Shown here piece after piece: positions 39,200 through 48,019 of a stretch of 64,000 nucleotides of DNA. Numbering within the stretch: the first letter of the stretch is position 1; each line of letters opens with the position of its first letter. This DNA is from Ferrimicrobium sp. (lineage in GTDB: Bacteria; Actinomycetota; Acidimicrobiia; Acidimicrobiales; Acidimicrobiaceae). The position numbers and the translations under genes were made by a program. The notes under the pieces were generated by a model. That model ran no database searches and had not been told where the DNA came from. It saw nothing but the letters and a program-made list of their open reading frames with translations. The stretch covers positions 1 to 64,000 of the forward strand of contig JALCZJ010000003.1 in assembly GCA_022690815.1 (NCBI GenBank). Reading direction: 5' to 3'.

Positions 39200-40218
39200 T
39201 ATTTACTTACCCTTTCTCCATAGAAATCACCTATCGCTGCTGTCTTCGCCCCTGGCGGCGGCATGACGCTAAGTGCTTGCTCGATTCGCTTGGCTACGTC
39301 AGCCTCGCCTAGGAAATCTAACATCATGGCCGCTGATCGAATCGCTGCGTATGGATTGGCCTCGCCGGTCCCCACGCGGTCGTGAGCGGCTCCATGGACT
39401 GGTTCGAACAGCGATGGGCCATGCCTCTCGGGGTTGATGTTTGCCGAGGCGGCGTAGCCAATCCCTTGCGATACGGCGGCTGCTAAGTCGGTAAGGATGT
39501 CACCGAAGAGATTGTCGGTCACGATGACGTCATATCGCCCCGGATCCTCTACGAAGTAGATGCAGGCGGCATCGACATGGTTGTAGTTTGTGATGACGTT
39601 TGGGTACTCCGCCGATAGCTCTGCAAACGTTCGATACCAAAGGTCACCGGAGTAGGTCAATACATTGGTCTTATGAACCAGCGTGAGCAGCTTGCGGGGC
39701 CTGGACTGGGCAAGTTCGAACGCGAAGCGCACGGCACGTTCAACGCCGTTGCGGGTGTTCACCGACCCCTGGGTGGCGACCTCAAAGGGAGTACCTTGAC
39801 GGAGCAGACCACCTTCGCCAACGTAGGCACCTTCGGTGTTCTCTCGGATCACGATCATGTCGACCGGCTTGTGTGTCGTGGTGATCGATGGGTCGAGCGT
39901 GAGAAACGGACGCTGGTTGATGTAGAGGTCCAGCGCAAAACGAATTTTGAGGAGCAGACCACGCTCGAGGATGCCCGAAGGAACCGTCGTTGAACCGATT
40001 GCCGGACCGATGGCACCGAGCAGGATGGCGTCGAAACTCCTGAGTTCGGCCAAGGTGGCGTCGTCGAGCACCTCCCCCGTGCGCTCGTAGTGGGCGGCCC
40101 CGAGGTCGAAGTCTTTGGTCTCCAACTGAGCCCCAGCGGCGCGCGCAACCTTGAGCGCCTCGTTTGTGACTTCTGGACCGATCCCGTCGCCACCGACGAC
40201 GGCAATACGATGTTTCAT
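39199..40218 (-). CDS. leuB: 3-isopropylmalate dehydrogenase
   Basis: LeuB oxidises and decarboxylates 3-isopropylmalate to 2-ketoisocaproate in leucine synthesis. The protein of 339 residues has the N-terminal GGDGIGPEVTNEAL, IRENTEGAYVGEGG, the metal-binding DNLFGDILTDLAA and the NAD-binding EPVHGAAHD. The ATG at 40218 has GGAGG five bases before it; a GTG two codons earlier is less likely. First gene of the leuB-ilvE-cimA operon. Confidence 0.92.
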   Translation of the reverse strand: MKHRIAVVGGDGIGPEVTNEALKVARAAGAQLETKDFDLGAAHYERTGEVLDDATLAELRSFDAILLGAIGPAIGSTTVPSGILERGLLLKIRFALDLYINQRPFLTLDPSITTTHKPVDMIVIRENTEGAYVGEGGLLRQGTPFEVATQGSVNTRNGVERAVRFAFELAQSRPRKLLTLVHKTNVLTYSGDLWYRTFAELSAEYPNVITNYNHVDAACIYFVEDPGRYDVIVTDNLFGDILTDLAAAVSQGIGYAASANINPERHGPSLFEPVHGAAHDRVGTGEANPYAAIRSAAMMLDFLGEADVAKRIEQALSVMPPPGAKTAAIGDFYGERVSK

Positions 40219-40343
40219 CGACACCTCCGCATCATCGCCACTGCCTTCCTGCCATGTGCACCACTACCGCCCTATCTTCACTGCGATCAATCGAAGTCGC
40301 TCGCCCATTGCCATGAGCTCCATTGCTCGCGGGTTACCCGATC

Positions 40344-40372
40344 ATTGTAGGCTGTCCTGGCCAAAATCTGAA
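40344..40372 (-). promoter_or_regulatory. Possible promoter of the leuB-ilvE-cimA operon
   Basis: On the minus strand TTCAGA (40367-40372) and TACAAT (40344-40349) are separated by 17 bases, a good -35/-10 spacing with a near-consensus -10. Transcription would start about 115 bases before leuB. The stretch between holds a possible 14-codon frame but no terminator-like hairpin, so I do not call an attenuator here. Confidence 0.45.
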
Positions 40373-40474
40373 ATCATCGTGGATCAACTCGTGGGATCGA
40401 CGTACATTTTGGGCGTCTGGCTACCGTGGGGCAAGCAGGTTTGTCGGTAGCCAGCGACTCTCAAGGGAAGGCGC

Positions 40475-40480
40475 TAGAGT
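40475..40480 (+). promoter_or_regulatory. Leaderless-type -10 box for greA
   Basis: TAGAGT fits TANNNT and is followed by exactly seven bases before the greA ATG. No ribosome-binding site lies in those seven bases, so a leaderless transcript is likely. Confidence 0.45.
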
Positions 40481-40487
40481 GTCTTGC

Positions 40488-40961
40488 ATGACCGAAACTA
40501 CGATCTCTCAGGCGACCTACGATGCCCTGGTCGCTGAGCTGCAAGAACTGACCACAACTGGTCGCATTGAGATCGCCAAGGCTATTGAGTCGGCTCGTGC
40601 GTTGGGCGATCTAAGCGAAAACGGAGATTATCACGCCGCTAAAGATGCACAAGGCAAGATGGAGGCCCGTATCCGTCAGCTGGAAGCCCTACTCGAGAGC
40701 GCCGTCGTGGTCTCTGATAATGGCGCGACAACCGACACCGTGCGTCCTGGTCTCGTTGTGGCGCTGCGCTACGAGGACGATGATGAGGTCAGCGAGTATT
40801 TTCTTGGGTCGATTGAGGAGCGACACTCAGGGGTTGACGTCGTCTCACCCACCTCTCCACTCGGGCAGGCACTCGTTGGTGCAGGCGTTGGAGACTGGGT
40901 GCAATACCAAGCGCCGGGCGGACTCTTGAAGGTTGAGGTAGTGGCGATCCGGACTGCGTAG
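40488..40961 (+). CDS. greA: Transcription elongation factor GreA
   Basis: GreA (157 residues) rescues backtracked RNA polymerase by stimulating transcript cleavage. The N-terminal coiled coil carries the acidic tip (LGDLSENGDYHAAKDAQG) and the C-terminal FKBP-like domain ends the protein. I chose the ATG at 40488 because it begins the family's N-terminus and has a -10 box seven bases upstream; the frame is open further upstream. A hairpin follows the stop at 40979-41000. Confidence 0.92.
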   Translation: MTETTISQATYDALVAELQELTTTGRIEIAKAIESARALGDLSENGDYHAAKDAQGKMEARIRQLEALLESAVVVSDNGATTDTVRPGLVVALRYEDDDEVSEYFLGSIEERHSGVDVVSPTSPLGQALVGAGVGDWVQYQAPGGLLKVEVVAIRTA

Positions 40962-40978
40962 ATCGAACGGACATCGAT

Positions 40979-41000
40979 CCAATTGGAGAGATCCAACTGG
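40979..41000. repeat. Hairpin after greA
   Basis: CCAATTGGA and TCCAACTGG pair around loop GAGA with one mismatch. No T-tract follows, so it is at best a weak terminator for greA. Confidence 0.35.
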
Positions 41001-41117
41001 TGAAAGGATGACCGGTGCAAGAGTTCGTGCTCTGGTAGACGGTGTGCATTGAGTGTGTGGTGACATGATGGCTGTGGTCCCATGGTGATGACATCGTGAT
41101 GGTGGGCTCGTTCGACA

Positions 41118-41146
41118 TTGTAACGTTACGGTGATCGGCCTAACAA
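41118..41146 (+). promoter_or_regulatory. Promoter with internal palindrome upstream of leuCD
   Basis: TTGTAA (41118-41123) and TAACAA (41141-41146) are 17 bases apart and make a plausible -35/-10 pair about 55 bases before leuC. The perfect palindrome GTAACGTTAC (41120-41129) overlaps the -35 and spacer, a usual place for a repressor site. Confidence 0.45.
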
Positions 41147-41201
41147 TGGAAGTAAGTACGCAGGCTGTTTCGATCAGACCGAAGAATGGGGGCGATGAAC
41201 G

Positions 41202-42611
41202 ATGGTAGTAGCACAGACGTTGGCTGAGAAGGTGTGGGAGTCACATCTGGTTGACCAGGGAGCACCTGGGGAGTCGGATCTAATCTACATCGACCTCCAT
41301 CTCATCCATGAGGTGACATCGCCTCAGGCATTTGATGGGCTGCGTATGGCCAAACGCCGAGTCCGGCGCCCTGATCTTACCGTGGCGACAGCCGATCATA
41401 ACGTACCTACCGAACACATTGATCGTCCGATTGAGGACCCCATCAGTGCCAAGCAACTCGAGGTTCTGGCAAAAAACTGTGACGAGTTTGGAATCCGATA
41501 CTATCCAATGGGGTCACAGGGCCAGGGGATTGTGCACGTAATCGGCCCAGAGCAGGGGTTGACGCAGCCGGGCATGACGATCGTGTGTGGCGACTCACAC
41601 ACGGCGACCCATGGTGCCTTTGGTGCCCTGGCATTTGGAATCGGGACATCGGAGGTTGAGCATGTCTTGGCGACGCAGACGCTCGCGCAGGTAAGACCGA
41701 AGACCATGGCAGTGACAGTAGAGGGAGACCTTCCAGAAGGTACCTTTGCGAAGGATCTGATTCTCGCCATTATCGGTCAGATCGGCACCGGGGGTGGTAT
41801 TGGGCATGTGATCGAATACCGGGGTGAAGCCATTCGCAAGCTTTCGATGGAAGCCCGTATGACTGTTTGCAACATGAGCATTGAGGCCGGGGCGAGAGCA
41901 GGGATGATCGCGCCGGATGCCACCACCGTCGCCTTCCTTGCCGGTCGTGACTTTGCGCCCGCCGGGGAGCTCTTCGATGAAGCGGCAAAGGCGTGGGCTT
42001 CGCTTGCTACAGATGCCGACGCCGTTTTTGATCGTGAAGTCCATATTCAGGCGTCGGCCCTGCGACCGCAGGTGAGTTGGGGTACCAACCCATCCCAGGT
42101 GATCGAGATCGATGGCGTCATCCCAGACCCTGACCACTACGCGCTCGCTCCCCAGCGAGAGGCAGCGAATCGTGCGCTCCGCTACATGGGCCTCACCCCG
42201 GGCACCGCGGTGCGAGATATCCCAGTGGATGTGGTGTTCATTGGGTCCTGCACAAACTCGAGGATCGAGGATCTCAGGATTGCCGCCAGGGTGCTTGAAG
42301 GTCGTTCGGTCGCCCCTTCAGTACGCACCCTCGTTGTCCCTGGGTCCCGACGGGTCATGGAACAGGCAGAGGTTGAGGGGCTTGACGCTATTTTTCGTGC
42401 AGCGGGGGCCGAATGGCGCGAGCCTGGGTGCTCGATGTGTCTCGGGATGAATCCGGATCAACTCATGCCGGGACAACGGGCGGCCTCGACCTCAAATCGG
42501 AACTTTGAGGGTCGCCAGGGGCGAGGGGGGCGCACCCATCTGGTCTCGCCAGCCATTGCCGCCGCGACCGCTATTCGTGGTACATTCAGTACGCCACATG
42601 ATTTGGCCTAG
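41202..42611 (+). CDS. leuC: 3-isopropylmalate dehydratase, large subunit
   Basis: LeuC with LeuD isomerises 2-isopropylmalate to 3-isopropylmalate using a [4Fe-4S] cluster. The 469 residues show the aconitase-family ligands: one cysteine in [13 protein letters not shown] and two in [14 protein letters not shown], plus the substrate-binding [13 protein letters not shown]. Length is normal. It is followed by leuD after 181 bases, a longer gap than usual, which contains a small frame ending on the leuD start. Confidence 0.94.
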   Translation: MVVAQTLAEKVWESHLVDQGAPGESDLIYIDLHLIHEVTSPQAFDGLRMAKRRVRRPDLTVATADHNVPTEHIDRPIEDPISAKQLEVLAKNCDEFGIRYYPMGSQGQGIVHVIGPEQGLTQPGMTIVCGDSHTATHGAFGALAFGIGTSEVEHVLATQTLAQVRPKTMAVTVEGDLPEGTFAKDLILAIIGQIGTGGGIGHVIEYRGEAIRKLSMEARMTVCNMSIEAGARAGMIAPDATTVAFLAGRDFAPAGELFDEAAKAWASLATDADAVFDREVHIQASALRPQVSWGTNPSQVIEIDGVIPDPDHYALAPQREAANRALRYMGLTPGTAVRDIPVDVVFIGSCTNSRIEDLRIAARVLEGRSVAPSVRTLVVPGSRRVMEQAEVEGLDAIFRAAGAEWREPGCSMCLGMNPDQLMPGQRAASTSNRNFEGRQGRGGRTHLVSPAIAAATAIRGTFSTPHDLA

Positions 42612-42694
42612 GATGACCTGGCCGAGGGGGCTCGTTGGGGGAGGCGTTCGGTTGGTGAACGTGGACCCCCAGCATTCATAGCAGAGGCTTTGAG

Positions 42695-42793
42695 ATGGGT
42701 GCGTTGGTCGAGGTTGATCACACCACCGAGGTGATGACTAACAAGAGGTATACCGCAGAGATGGTGAGTACGAGCAGAAGGGAGGGCGACTGA
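42695..42793 (+). CDS. Possible small protein between leuC and leuD, 32 aa
   Basis: A 32-codon frame starts with ATG, has GCAGAGG about seven bases upstream, and stops in TGATG with the leuD start codon. It encodes a hydrophilic peptide beginning MGALVEVDHTTEV and ending in basic/acidic residues; I recognise no family and it is not enriched in Leu codons. The exact overlap with leuD suggests translational coupling, but a chance frame cannot be excluded. Confidence 0.3.
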   Translation: MGALVEVDHTTEVMTNKRYTAEMVSTSRREGD

Positions 42794-43389
42794 TGGAGCC
42801 GATCACCGAGTTACGTGGGCATGCAATGCCACTGGCAATTTCAGATGTTGATACCGATCAGATTATTCCGAGCGAATGGCTTAAGCGTGTTGAGCGGACC
42901 GGCTTTGGTGAGGGTTTGTTCTCGGAGTGGCGCCAAGATCCGGGGTTTGTGCTTAACGATCAGCAGTTTGCGGGCTCGACCATCCTGATCGCTCGGGAGA
43001 ACTTCGGCGTGGGATCCTCGCGAGAGCATGCGGTATGGGCTCTGATGGATTACGGGTTTCGAGTGGTTATTTCGCCGCGGTTTGGCGACATCTTTCGTAA
43101 CAACTCACTTAAAGTTGGCCTATTGCCTGTGGAGCTAACCTTGGATGAGGTGCAACGGTTGCTCGATCTGGTCGCCGAGCGGCCAGGAACCCAAATTTTG
43201 GTCGACCTTGAGAGTCAGCGGGTAAGCGTTCCTTCCGAAGGGATCGAGTTTCACTTTGCGATCGACCCAACGGCCAAGGCGCGCTTGCTAGCCGGCCTGG
43301 ACGAGATCGGCATGACGCTGACCAAAGAAGACAAGATCACTCGGTTCGAGCAGCACCGTGACCCGTGGGCACCAAGCGTTGTCGGTTGA
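42793..43389 (+). CDS. leuD: 3-isopropylmalate dehydratase, small subunit
   Basis: LeuD (198 residues) is the swivel-domain subunit partner of LeuC. The N-terminal HAMPLAISDVDTDQIIPSEW and the GVGSSREHAVWAL loop are family signatures. GGGAGGGCG is just in front of the ATG. The gene is convergent with serC, with 141 bases between the stops and no obvious terminator. Confidence 0.94.
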   Translation: MEPITELRGHAMPLAISDVDTDQIIPSEWLKRVERTGFGEGLFSEWRQDPGFVLNDQQFAGSTILIARENFGVGSSREHAVWALMDYGFRVVISPRFGDIFRNNSLKVGLLPVELTLDEVQRLLDLVAERPGTQILVDLESQRVSVPSEGIEFHFAIDPTAKARLLAGLDEIGMTLTKEDKITRFEQHRDPWAPSVVG

Positions 43390-43530
43390 CGGGTTTGGCT
43401 TTCACACCCCAACCGTTGTTGGTCTAATCGGCGTTACCCTTGCACCGTGCGCGGGCTCGCCGGAGCGTCGCGGCGCGATGTTGACAGCGCAAGGCTGGCC
43501 GACCGTGAGCCGTCAAGAAGCTCGATAGCG

Positions 43531-44652
43531 TCAGAGTTGACCGACGATAAAGTCGATGCACTGCGTCAGCGCCTCGACGTCGTCGGGGTTGATTGATGGG
43601 AAGAGCGCGATACGCAGTTGGTTGCGGCCGAGCTTGCGGTAGGGCTCGGTGTCGACGATGCCGTTTGCTCGCAAGGTGGCGGCGACTGCCTTGGCGTCGA
43701 CGTTGTCGTCAAAGTCGATGGTCGCGATCACCGGCGAGCGCAGGGCAGGATCGGTGACGAAGGGATGTGCGTAGGTGGCACTCTCTGCCCAGTTGTAGAT
43801 CGTGGTCGCTGACTCGGCCGAGCGCTTAGCAGCCCAGGCCAACCCACCATGTGAAAGCACCCACTCAAGCTGAGCGTTGATGAGGTAGAGCGTGGCAATC
43901 GCGGGGGTGTTGTAGGTTTGATTCTCGCGACTGTTGTCGATGGCGATCGACAAATCCAACATGGTTGGCACGTATCGACCTAATGCGACGGTCTCGACCG
44001 CTCGAGACACTGCTCTCGGGGAGAGTAGGGCGATCCACAATCCTCCTTCTGAGGCAAAGGCCTTCTGTGGTGAGAAGTAGTAGGCATCGAAGACCTCAGG
44101 GTCGACCGGTACAGCGCCAGCGGCTGAGGTGGCGTCCACCAAGACCAACGCATCGCCGCTTGTGGGTCGGGTGAGGGGAGCGAGGACACCGGTTGATGTC
44201 TCGTTATGGGTCAACGCGTACGTGTCGATGCCATCAACCTCCTCGATCGAGGGGCAAGAGCCATAGTCGGCACTTACCTCTTTGACGCTGTCGATGAACG
44301 GAGCCTGGCGCGCGGCCGCCGCAAATTTGGACGAGAACTCGCCGAAAACCAGGTGTTCGCTCGATGACGTAATTAACGAGTGGACGGCCATGTCCCAAAA
44401 CAGTGTCGCACCCCCGTTGCCGAGGACGACTTCATAGCCGTCGGGAAGCCCAAAGAGCTCGGTCATTCGCTCTCGGATGACGCGAACGAGGTCCTTAACG
44501 GCCGGGCGACGATGCGAGGTGCCAAGGAGAGTGGCTTGGGTGTCGGCGAGTCCCTCAAGGAAGAACGTTGGGATCTTCGAGGGGCCTGACCCAAAGCGGC
44601 CGTCGGAGGGCAACAGATCGGGGGGTAGGGTAATGTGGGAATTCGCGCTCAT
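43531..44652 (-). CDS. serC: Phosphoserine aminotransferase
   Basis: SerC converts 3-phosphohydroxypyruvate and glutamate to phosphoserine. The 373-residue protein is of the actinobacterial type (RFGSGPSKIP, then LGTSHRRPAVKDLV), and the PLP lysine lies in FSPQKAFASEGG. It is divergent from the aminotransferase at 44682 with only 29 bases between the starts; GGAGAGACA precedes its ATG. With serA at 46182 it gives the first two steps of serine synthesis; serB is not in the window. Confidence 0.92.
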   Translation of the reverse strand: MSANSHITLPPDLLPSDGRFGSGPSKIPTFFLEGLADTQATLLGTSHRRPAVKDLVRVIRERMTELFGLPDGYEVVLGNGGATLFWDMAVHSLITSSSEHLVFGEFSSKFAAAARQAPFIDSVKEVSADYGSCPSIEEVDGIDTYALTHNETSTGVLAPLTRPTSGDALVLVDATSAAGAVPVDPEVFDAYYFSPQKAFASEGGLWIALLSPRAVSRAVETVALGRYVPTMLDLSIAIDNSRENQTYNTPAIATLYLINAQLEWVLSHGGLAWAAKRSAESATTIYNWAESATYAHPFVTDPALRSPVIATIDFDDNVDAKAVAATLRANGIVDTEPYRKLGRNQLRIALFPSINPDDVEALTQCIDFIVGQL

Positions 44653-44681
44653 TGTCTCTCCAATCTGAAAGGTGAATTACC

Positions 44682-45887
44682 ATGGTTCAAGGCCGGGTCT
44701 CTGCACGAGTCGAGCAGCTCAACGAGTCTGCAACGCTTGCGATCGACGCGAAAGCCAAGTCCATGTTAGCTGCGGGAGTCGACGTGGTGAGCTTCGCTGC
44801 TGGAGAACCGGACTTCGAAACTCCCAGCTTCATCGTCGAGGCTGCGGTCGAGGCTGCGCGTGATCCTCGAAATCATCACTACACGCCTGCGGCCGGACTC
44901 GGTGAGCTTCGGGAAGTAATTGCTGAGCGCAGTGCCCACTTGAGCGGGCTGACGGTGGATCCTCGCCAGGTCGTGGTGACCAACGGTGGCAAACATGCCG
45001 TGTACTCGGCCATGATGACTCTTCTTGACGACGGCGATGAGGTGCTCATCCCGGCCCCGTATTGGGTCACCTATCCTGAGGTTGTTCGCCTTGCAGGAGG
45101 TATCCCGATCGCCGTTCCTACCGATCTGGAGACGGGTTTTAAGGTGACGCCGGCGTTGTTGGCTCAGTACGTGACCCCTCGAACCAAGATGCTCATTCAC
45201 GTCTCTCCCTCGAACCCTACCGGGGCGGTTTACTCCGAAGAAGAGACCGCGGCATTGGCGGATTTTGCCGATCGCAAGGGCCTGTATGTGGTGAGTGATG
45301 AGATCTATCAACAGCTCACCTATGGGTTTGCGAGCGCACCAGCGATCGGAAGTTTTGCTAGTGACGCGTTGGCCGAGCGCTTGGTGCTGGTCAACGGTGT
45401 TGCAAAGACCTTTGCGATGACTGGCTGGCGGGTCGGGTGGGTCGTTGCCCCGACGGATGTTGCTGACGGGGTCATCAAACTACAGTCGCAGCTGTGCTCG
45501 AATGTGGCCAACGTGTCACAACGGGCATCAATCGCTGCGTTGCGCGCCGATCCGAGCGAAACCCAATACATGCGTGATGCGTTTGCTCGTCGACGCGAGA
45601 CGATCGTGACGTTGCTCTCGGCCATCGAAGGTGTTGACATCATGTGGCCACAGGGCGCGTTCTATGCCTTTCCGTCAGTTCAAGGAATTCTCACAAAGGA
45701 GTTTGACCAAGAGCCAATCGGCTCCAGCTATCGCCTCGCAGAGCTCTTGCTCGAACATGCAAAGGTGGCCGTCATTCCAGGTGAAGCCTTTGACGCCCCT
45801 GGATACCTGCGTCTGTCGTACGCCCTCGCCGATGAGGGGATTGTTGAGGGGATCGGTCGGATTTCCGCCTTCGTCGCTAGACTCTAG
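44682..45887 (+). CDS. Aspartate-type class I aminotransferase
   Basis: This 401-residue fold-type I PLP aminotransferase is of the AspB/AspC (Thermus-like, class Ib) group. It has FAAGEPDFETPSFI near the N-terminus, SPSNPTGAVYS, and the PLP lysine in VNGVAKTFAMTGWRVGW. It most likely exchanges amino groups between aspartate and 2-oxoglutarate, but this group also includes prephenate and other specificities. Its promoter must lie inside serC, because the divergent starts are 29 bases apart. Confidence 0.85.
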   Translation: MVQGRVSARVEQLNESATLAIDAKAKSMLAAGVDVVSFAAGEPDFETPSFIVEAAVEAARDPRNHHYTPAAGLGELREVIAERSAHLSGLTVDPRQVVVTNGGKHAVYSAMMTLLDDGDEVLIPAPYWVTYPEVVRLAGGIPIAVPTDLETGFKVTPALLAQYVTPRTKMLIHVSPSNPTGAVYSEEETAALADFADRKGLYVVSDEIYQQLTYGFASAPAIGSFASDALAERLVLVNGVAKTFAMTGWRVGWVVAPTDVADGVIKLQSQLCSNVANVSQRASIAALRADPSETQYMRDAFARRRETIVTLLSAIEGVDIMWPQGAFYAFPSVQGILTKEFDQEPIGSSYRLAELLLEHAKVAVIPGEAFDAPGYLRLSYALADEGIVEGIGRISAFVARL

Positions 45888-46181
45888 CCAACACCTCATA
45901 CTCCATTGTCGAAGCTTGGATTGATGCTCTAGTTGGGAGTTGGGCAGTGCCTGAAAACCACTACCCGCTGATCGGGGCCCGGTCTTCAGTGATTGGATTG
46001 GCTCCCCGGTGGGCATGCCAAAGGCGAGCGGTTTGGACTATGTCGTGTGAGCCACGCTCGAGCAATGTCGCTTGGGCACAGTATCGCGTAGGTGCAGCGT
46101 CGCACGGACGTCGTGTTGATTAACCAACCATAGCATTGATCATCTACTGAGAAGATCTCATAGACTAACAGAGGAGTATGT

Positions 46182-47765
46182 GTGGCTACCATCCTGGTGA
46201 GCGAGGTAATAGCAGACCGCGGGCTTGATATTCTACGCGGGGCAGGGCACGAGGTGCGCGTTGCCCTTGATCTGTCCCCCCAAGAGCTTATCGAAGCCGT
46301 TCATGACGTTAATGCGGTTATCATTCGGTCGGCGACAAAGGTTACAGCTGAAGTGATTGCCAATGCACCACACTTGGTCGTCGTTGGCCGAGCTGGCATT
46401 GGACTTGATAATGTCGACGTTGAAGCCGCCACCCAGGCGGGGGTCATGGTGGTCAACGCTCCGCAATCGAACATCATCTCGGCTGCTGAACACACCATGG
46501 CGCTCTTGCTTTCGCTGTCACGCCAGATCCCCCAGGCACACGCGAGTCTGACGGCGGGGACTTGGGCTCGGTCTTCATTTGAAGGCGTCGAACTCTATGG
46601 CAAGACGCTTGGCATCGTCGGTTTGGGCAGAATCGGAGCGTTGGTGGCGCAGCGGGCACTGGCCTTTGGCATGACACTCATCGCCTACGACCCCTACATC
46701 TCCCAGGAGCGGGCCAAGAAGATGGGCGTTGAGCTCACCTCGCTCGAAGATTTGGTCGTAAGGGCGGACTTTGTGACCATCCATCTTCCTAAGTCCAAGG
46801 AGACCAAGGGTCTTATCGGTAAGGAGATTTTGGCCCAGGCGAAGCCTGGAATCCGTTTTGTCAACGCTGCGCGTGGCGGCATCATCGATGAAGATGCCCT
46901 CTATGCGGCGCTCGTTGAAGGAACAGTTGCCGGAGCCGCGCTCGATGTTTTTGCAAACGAGCCACCGACCGGCTCACCGTTGCTTGAACTGGATTCTGTT
47001 GTCGTTACCCCGCACCTTGGTGCCAGTACCGAGGAGGCCCAGAACAAGGCAGGTATTACGATCGCCGAGCAGGTACAGTTGGCGCTCGCGAATGAGTTCG
47101 TACCGTTCGCGGTCAACGTGAACGCCGCTGAGGCCTCTCCCGAGGTGCGCCCCTATCTAGGTCTCGTGGAGTTCTTGGGTCAGTTCATCTCCTCCCTAAC
47201 GGGCGGACTTCCTGGTGCCCTCGAGATCGAATACCAGGGAGGGCTCGCGCACGAAGATACCAGGCTCTTGACGCTGTCGATCCTAAAGGGGATCTTCTCG
47301 GTGGGACTAAATGAACCGGTTTCCTACGTCAATGCGCCCCAACTGGCATCGGAGCGCGGCCTTGAGATTCGAGAGACCACCGTCGCTAACAGTCTGAACT
47401 TCCGCAACCTGGTCGTCCTGCGCACTCCAGAGCATGTGGTTGGCGGAACGTTGGCAGGAGCGACTGGTTCTGAACCGAGAATCGTGCTGGTGGACGGTCA
47501 CTGGGTGGAGGTTCCTCCAGCGGCTTCGATGCTCGCGGTCCGAAACTTTGACCAGCCCGGCATGATTGGTGTAGTCGGTAAAGTCCTAGGCGACGGAGGC
47601 TACTCAATCGTTTCGATGGCGGTATCGCCGAGGGTGGATGATGGTACTGCCTTGATGCTCCTGAGTGTTTCTCGACCGGTCGAACCGGCGGTAATTCAAC
47701 TCCTTGAGGGGAATGCAGGTATTATCTATGCGAAGTCGGTCGGGTCTGAGCCGAGTATCGATTAG
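46182..47765 (+). CDS. serA: D-3-phosphoglycerate dehydrogenase
   Basis: SerA catalyses the first step of serine synthesis. The 527 residues are the long type with an NAD-binding domain (KTLGIVGLGRIGALVAQRA), catalytic Arg/Glu/His region (FVNAARGGIIDE, VVTPHLGASTEEAQ), an intervening domain and a C-terminal ACT domain (MLAVRNFDQPGMIGVVGKVL), which usually mediates serine inhibition. The GTG start has GAGGAG upstream. The last codons overlap a possible -10 box for the leuA leader. Confidence 0.93.
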   Translation: MATILVSEVIADRGLDILRGAGHEVRVALDLSPQELIEAVHDVNAVIIRSATKVTAEVIANAPHLVVVGRAGIGLDNVDVEAATQAGVMVVNAPQSNIISAAEHTMALLLSLSRQIPQAHASLTAGTWARSSFEGVELYGKTLGIVGLGRIGALVAQRALAFGMTLIAYDPYISQERAKKMGVELTSLEDLVVRADFVTIHLPKSKETKGLIGKEILAQAKPGIRFVNAARGGIIDEDALYAALVEGTVAGAALDVFANEPPTGSPLLELDSVVVTPHLGASTEEAQNKAGITIAEQVQLALANEFVPFAVNVNAAEASPEVRPYLGLVEFLGQFISSLTGGLPGALEIEYQGGLAHEDTRLLTLSILKGIFSVGLNEPVSYVNAPQLASERGLEIRETTVANSLNFRNLVVLRTPEHVVGGTLAGATGSEPRIVLVDGHWVEVPPAASMLAVRNFDQPGMIGVVGKVLGDGGYSIVSMAVSPRVDDGTALMLLSVSRPVEPAVIQLLEGNAGIIYAKSVGSEPSID

Positions 47766-47768
47766 GTT
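47763..47768 (+). promoter_or_regulatory. Possible -10 box for the leuA leader
   Basis: TAGGTT fits TANNNT, overlaps the serA stop codon and lies nine bases before the ATG of the leader peptide. This is close to the leaderless spacing seen at ilvB but not identical, so the assignment is tentative. Confidence 0.35.
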
Positions 47769-47777
47769 CGTGGACAT

Positions 47778-47816
47778 ATGAGGTTTATGGCCAGCACAGG
47801 ACTCCTTCTTAGGTAG
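47778..47816 (+). CDS. leuA leader peptide, 12 aa
   Basis: The 12-codon frame encodes MRFMASTGLLLR and stops with TAG. Three consecutive leucine codons (CTC CTT CTT) stand just before the end. A hairpin and an intrinsic terminator follow at once, then leuA, so this is a leucine attenuator: lack of Leu-tRNA would stall the ribosome at these codons. A second ATG at codon 4 could also start the peptide. The end (LLR-stop) and the following bases resemble the ilvB leader. Confidence 0.78.
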   Translation: MRFMASTGLLLR

Positions 47817-47840
47817 GGCGATCACCACCGGTGATCGCCC
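47816..47840 (+). promoter_or_regulatory. Attenuator hairpin upstream of the leuA terminator
   Basis: GGGCGATCACC (47816-47826) pairs perfectly with GGTGATCGCCC (47830-47840) around a three-base loop. Its first G is the last base of the leader stop codon, as at ilvB, and the terminator stem begins at the next base. Confidence 0.65.
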
Positions 47841-47875
47841 AAGACCCTCTTGATCGTTGATCAGAGGGTCTTTTT
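47841..47875 (+). terminator. Intrinsic terminator (attenuator) before leuA
   Basis: AAGACCCTCT (47841-47850) pairs with AGAGGGTCTT (47863-47872), extended by an inner TGATC/GATCA pairing with one bulged base, and the 3' arm continues as TTTTT. It separates the leader peptide from leuA and would also stop read-through from serA. Confidence 0.85.
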
Positions 47876-48019
47876 GTTTCCTGAAGACGGTTGGGAGCCG
47901 CGAACTAGCGGCATAGCTAAGCAAGGTCGAATAGACAAGCAAGATCGATACGTGACGACACAGAAGCGACGTATCACTGGTCGTGGCTGGTGGTACCTAC
48001 GGAGCAATAAGGAGTGACC

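Noticed and set aside
40225-40343. Leader peptide (14 codons, MGERLRLIAVKIGR, minus strand) before leuB
   Set aside because: It contains some Leu, Ile and Val codons, but no hairpin or T-run terminator follows, so attenuation is not supported.
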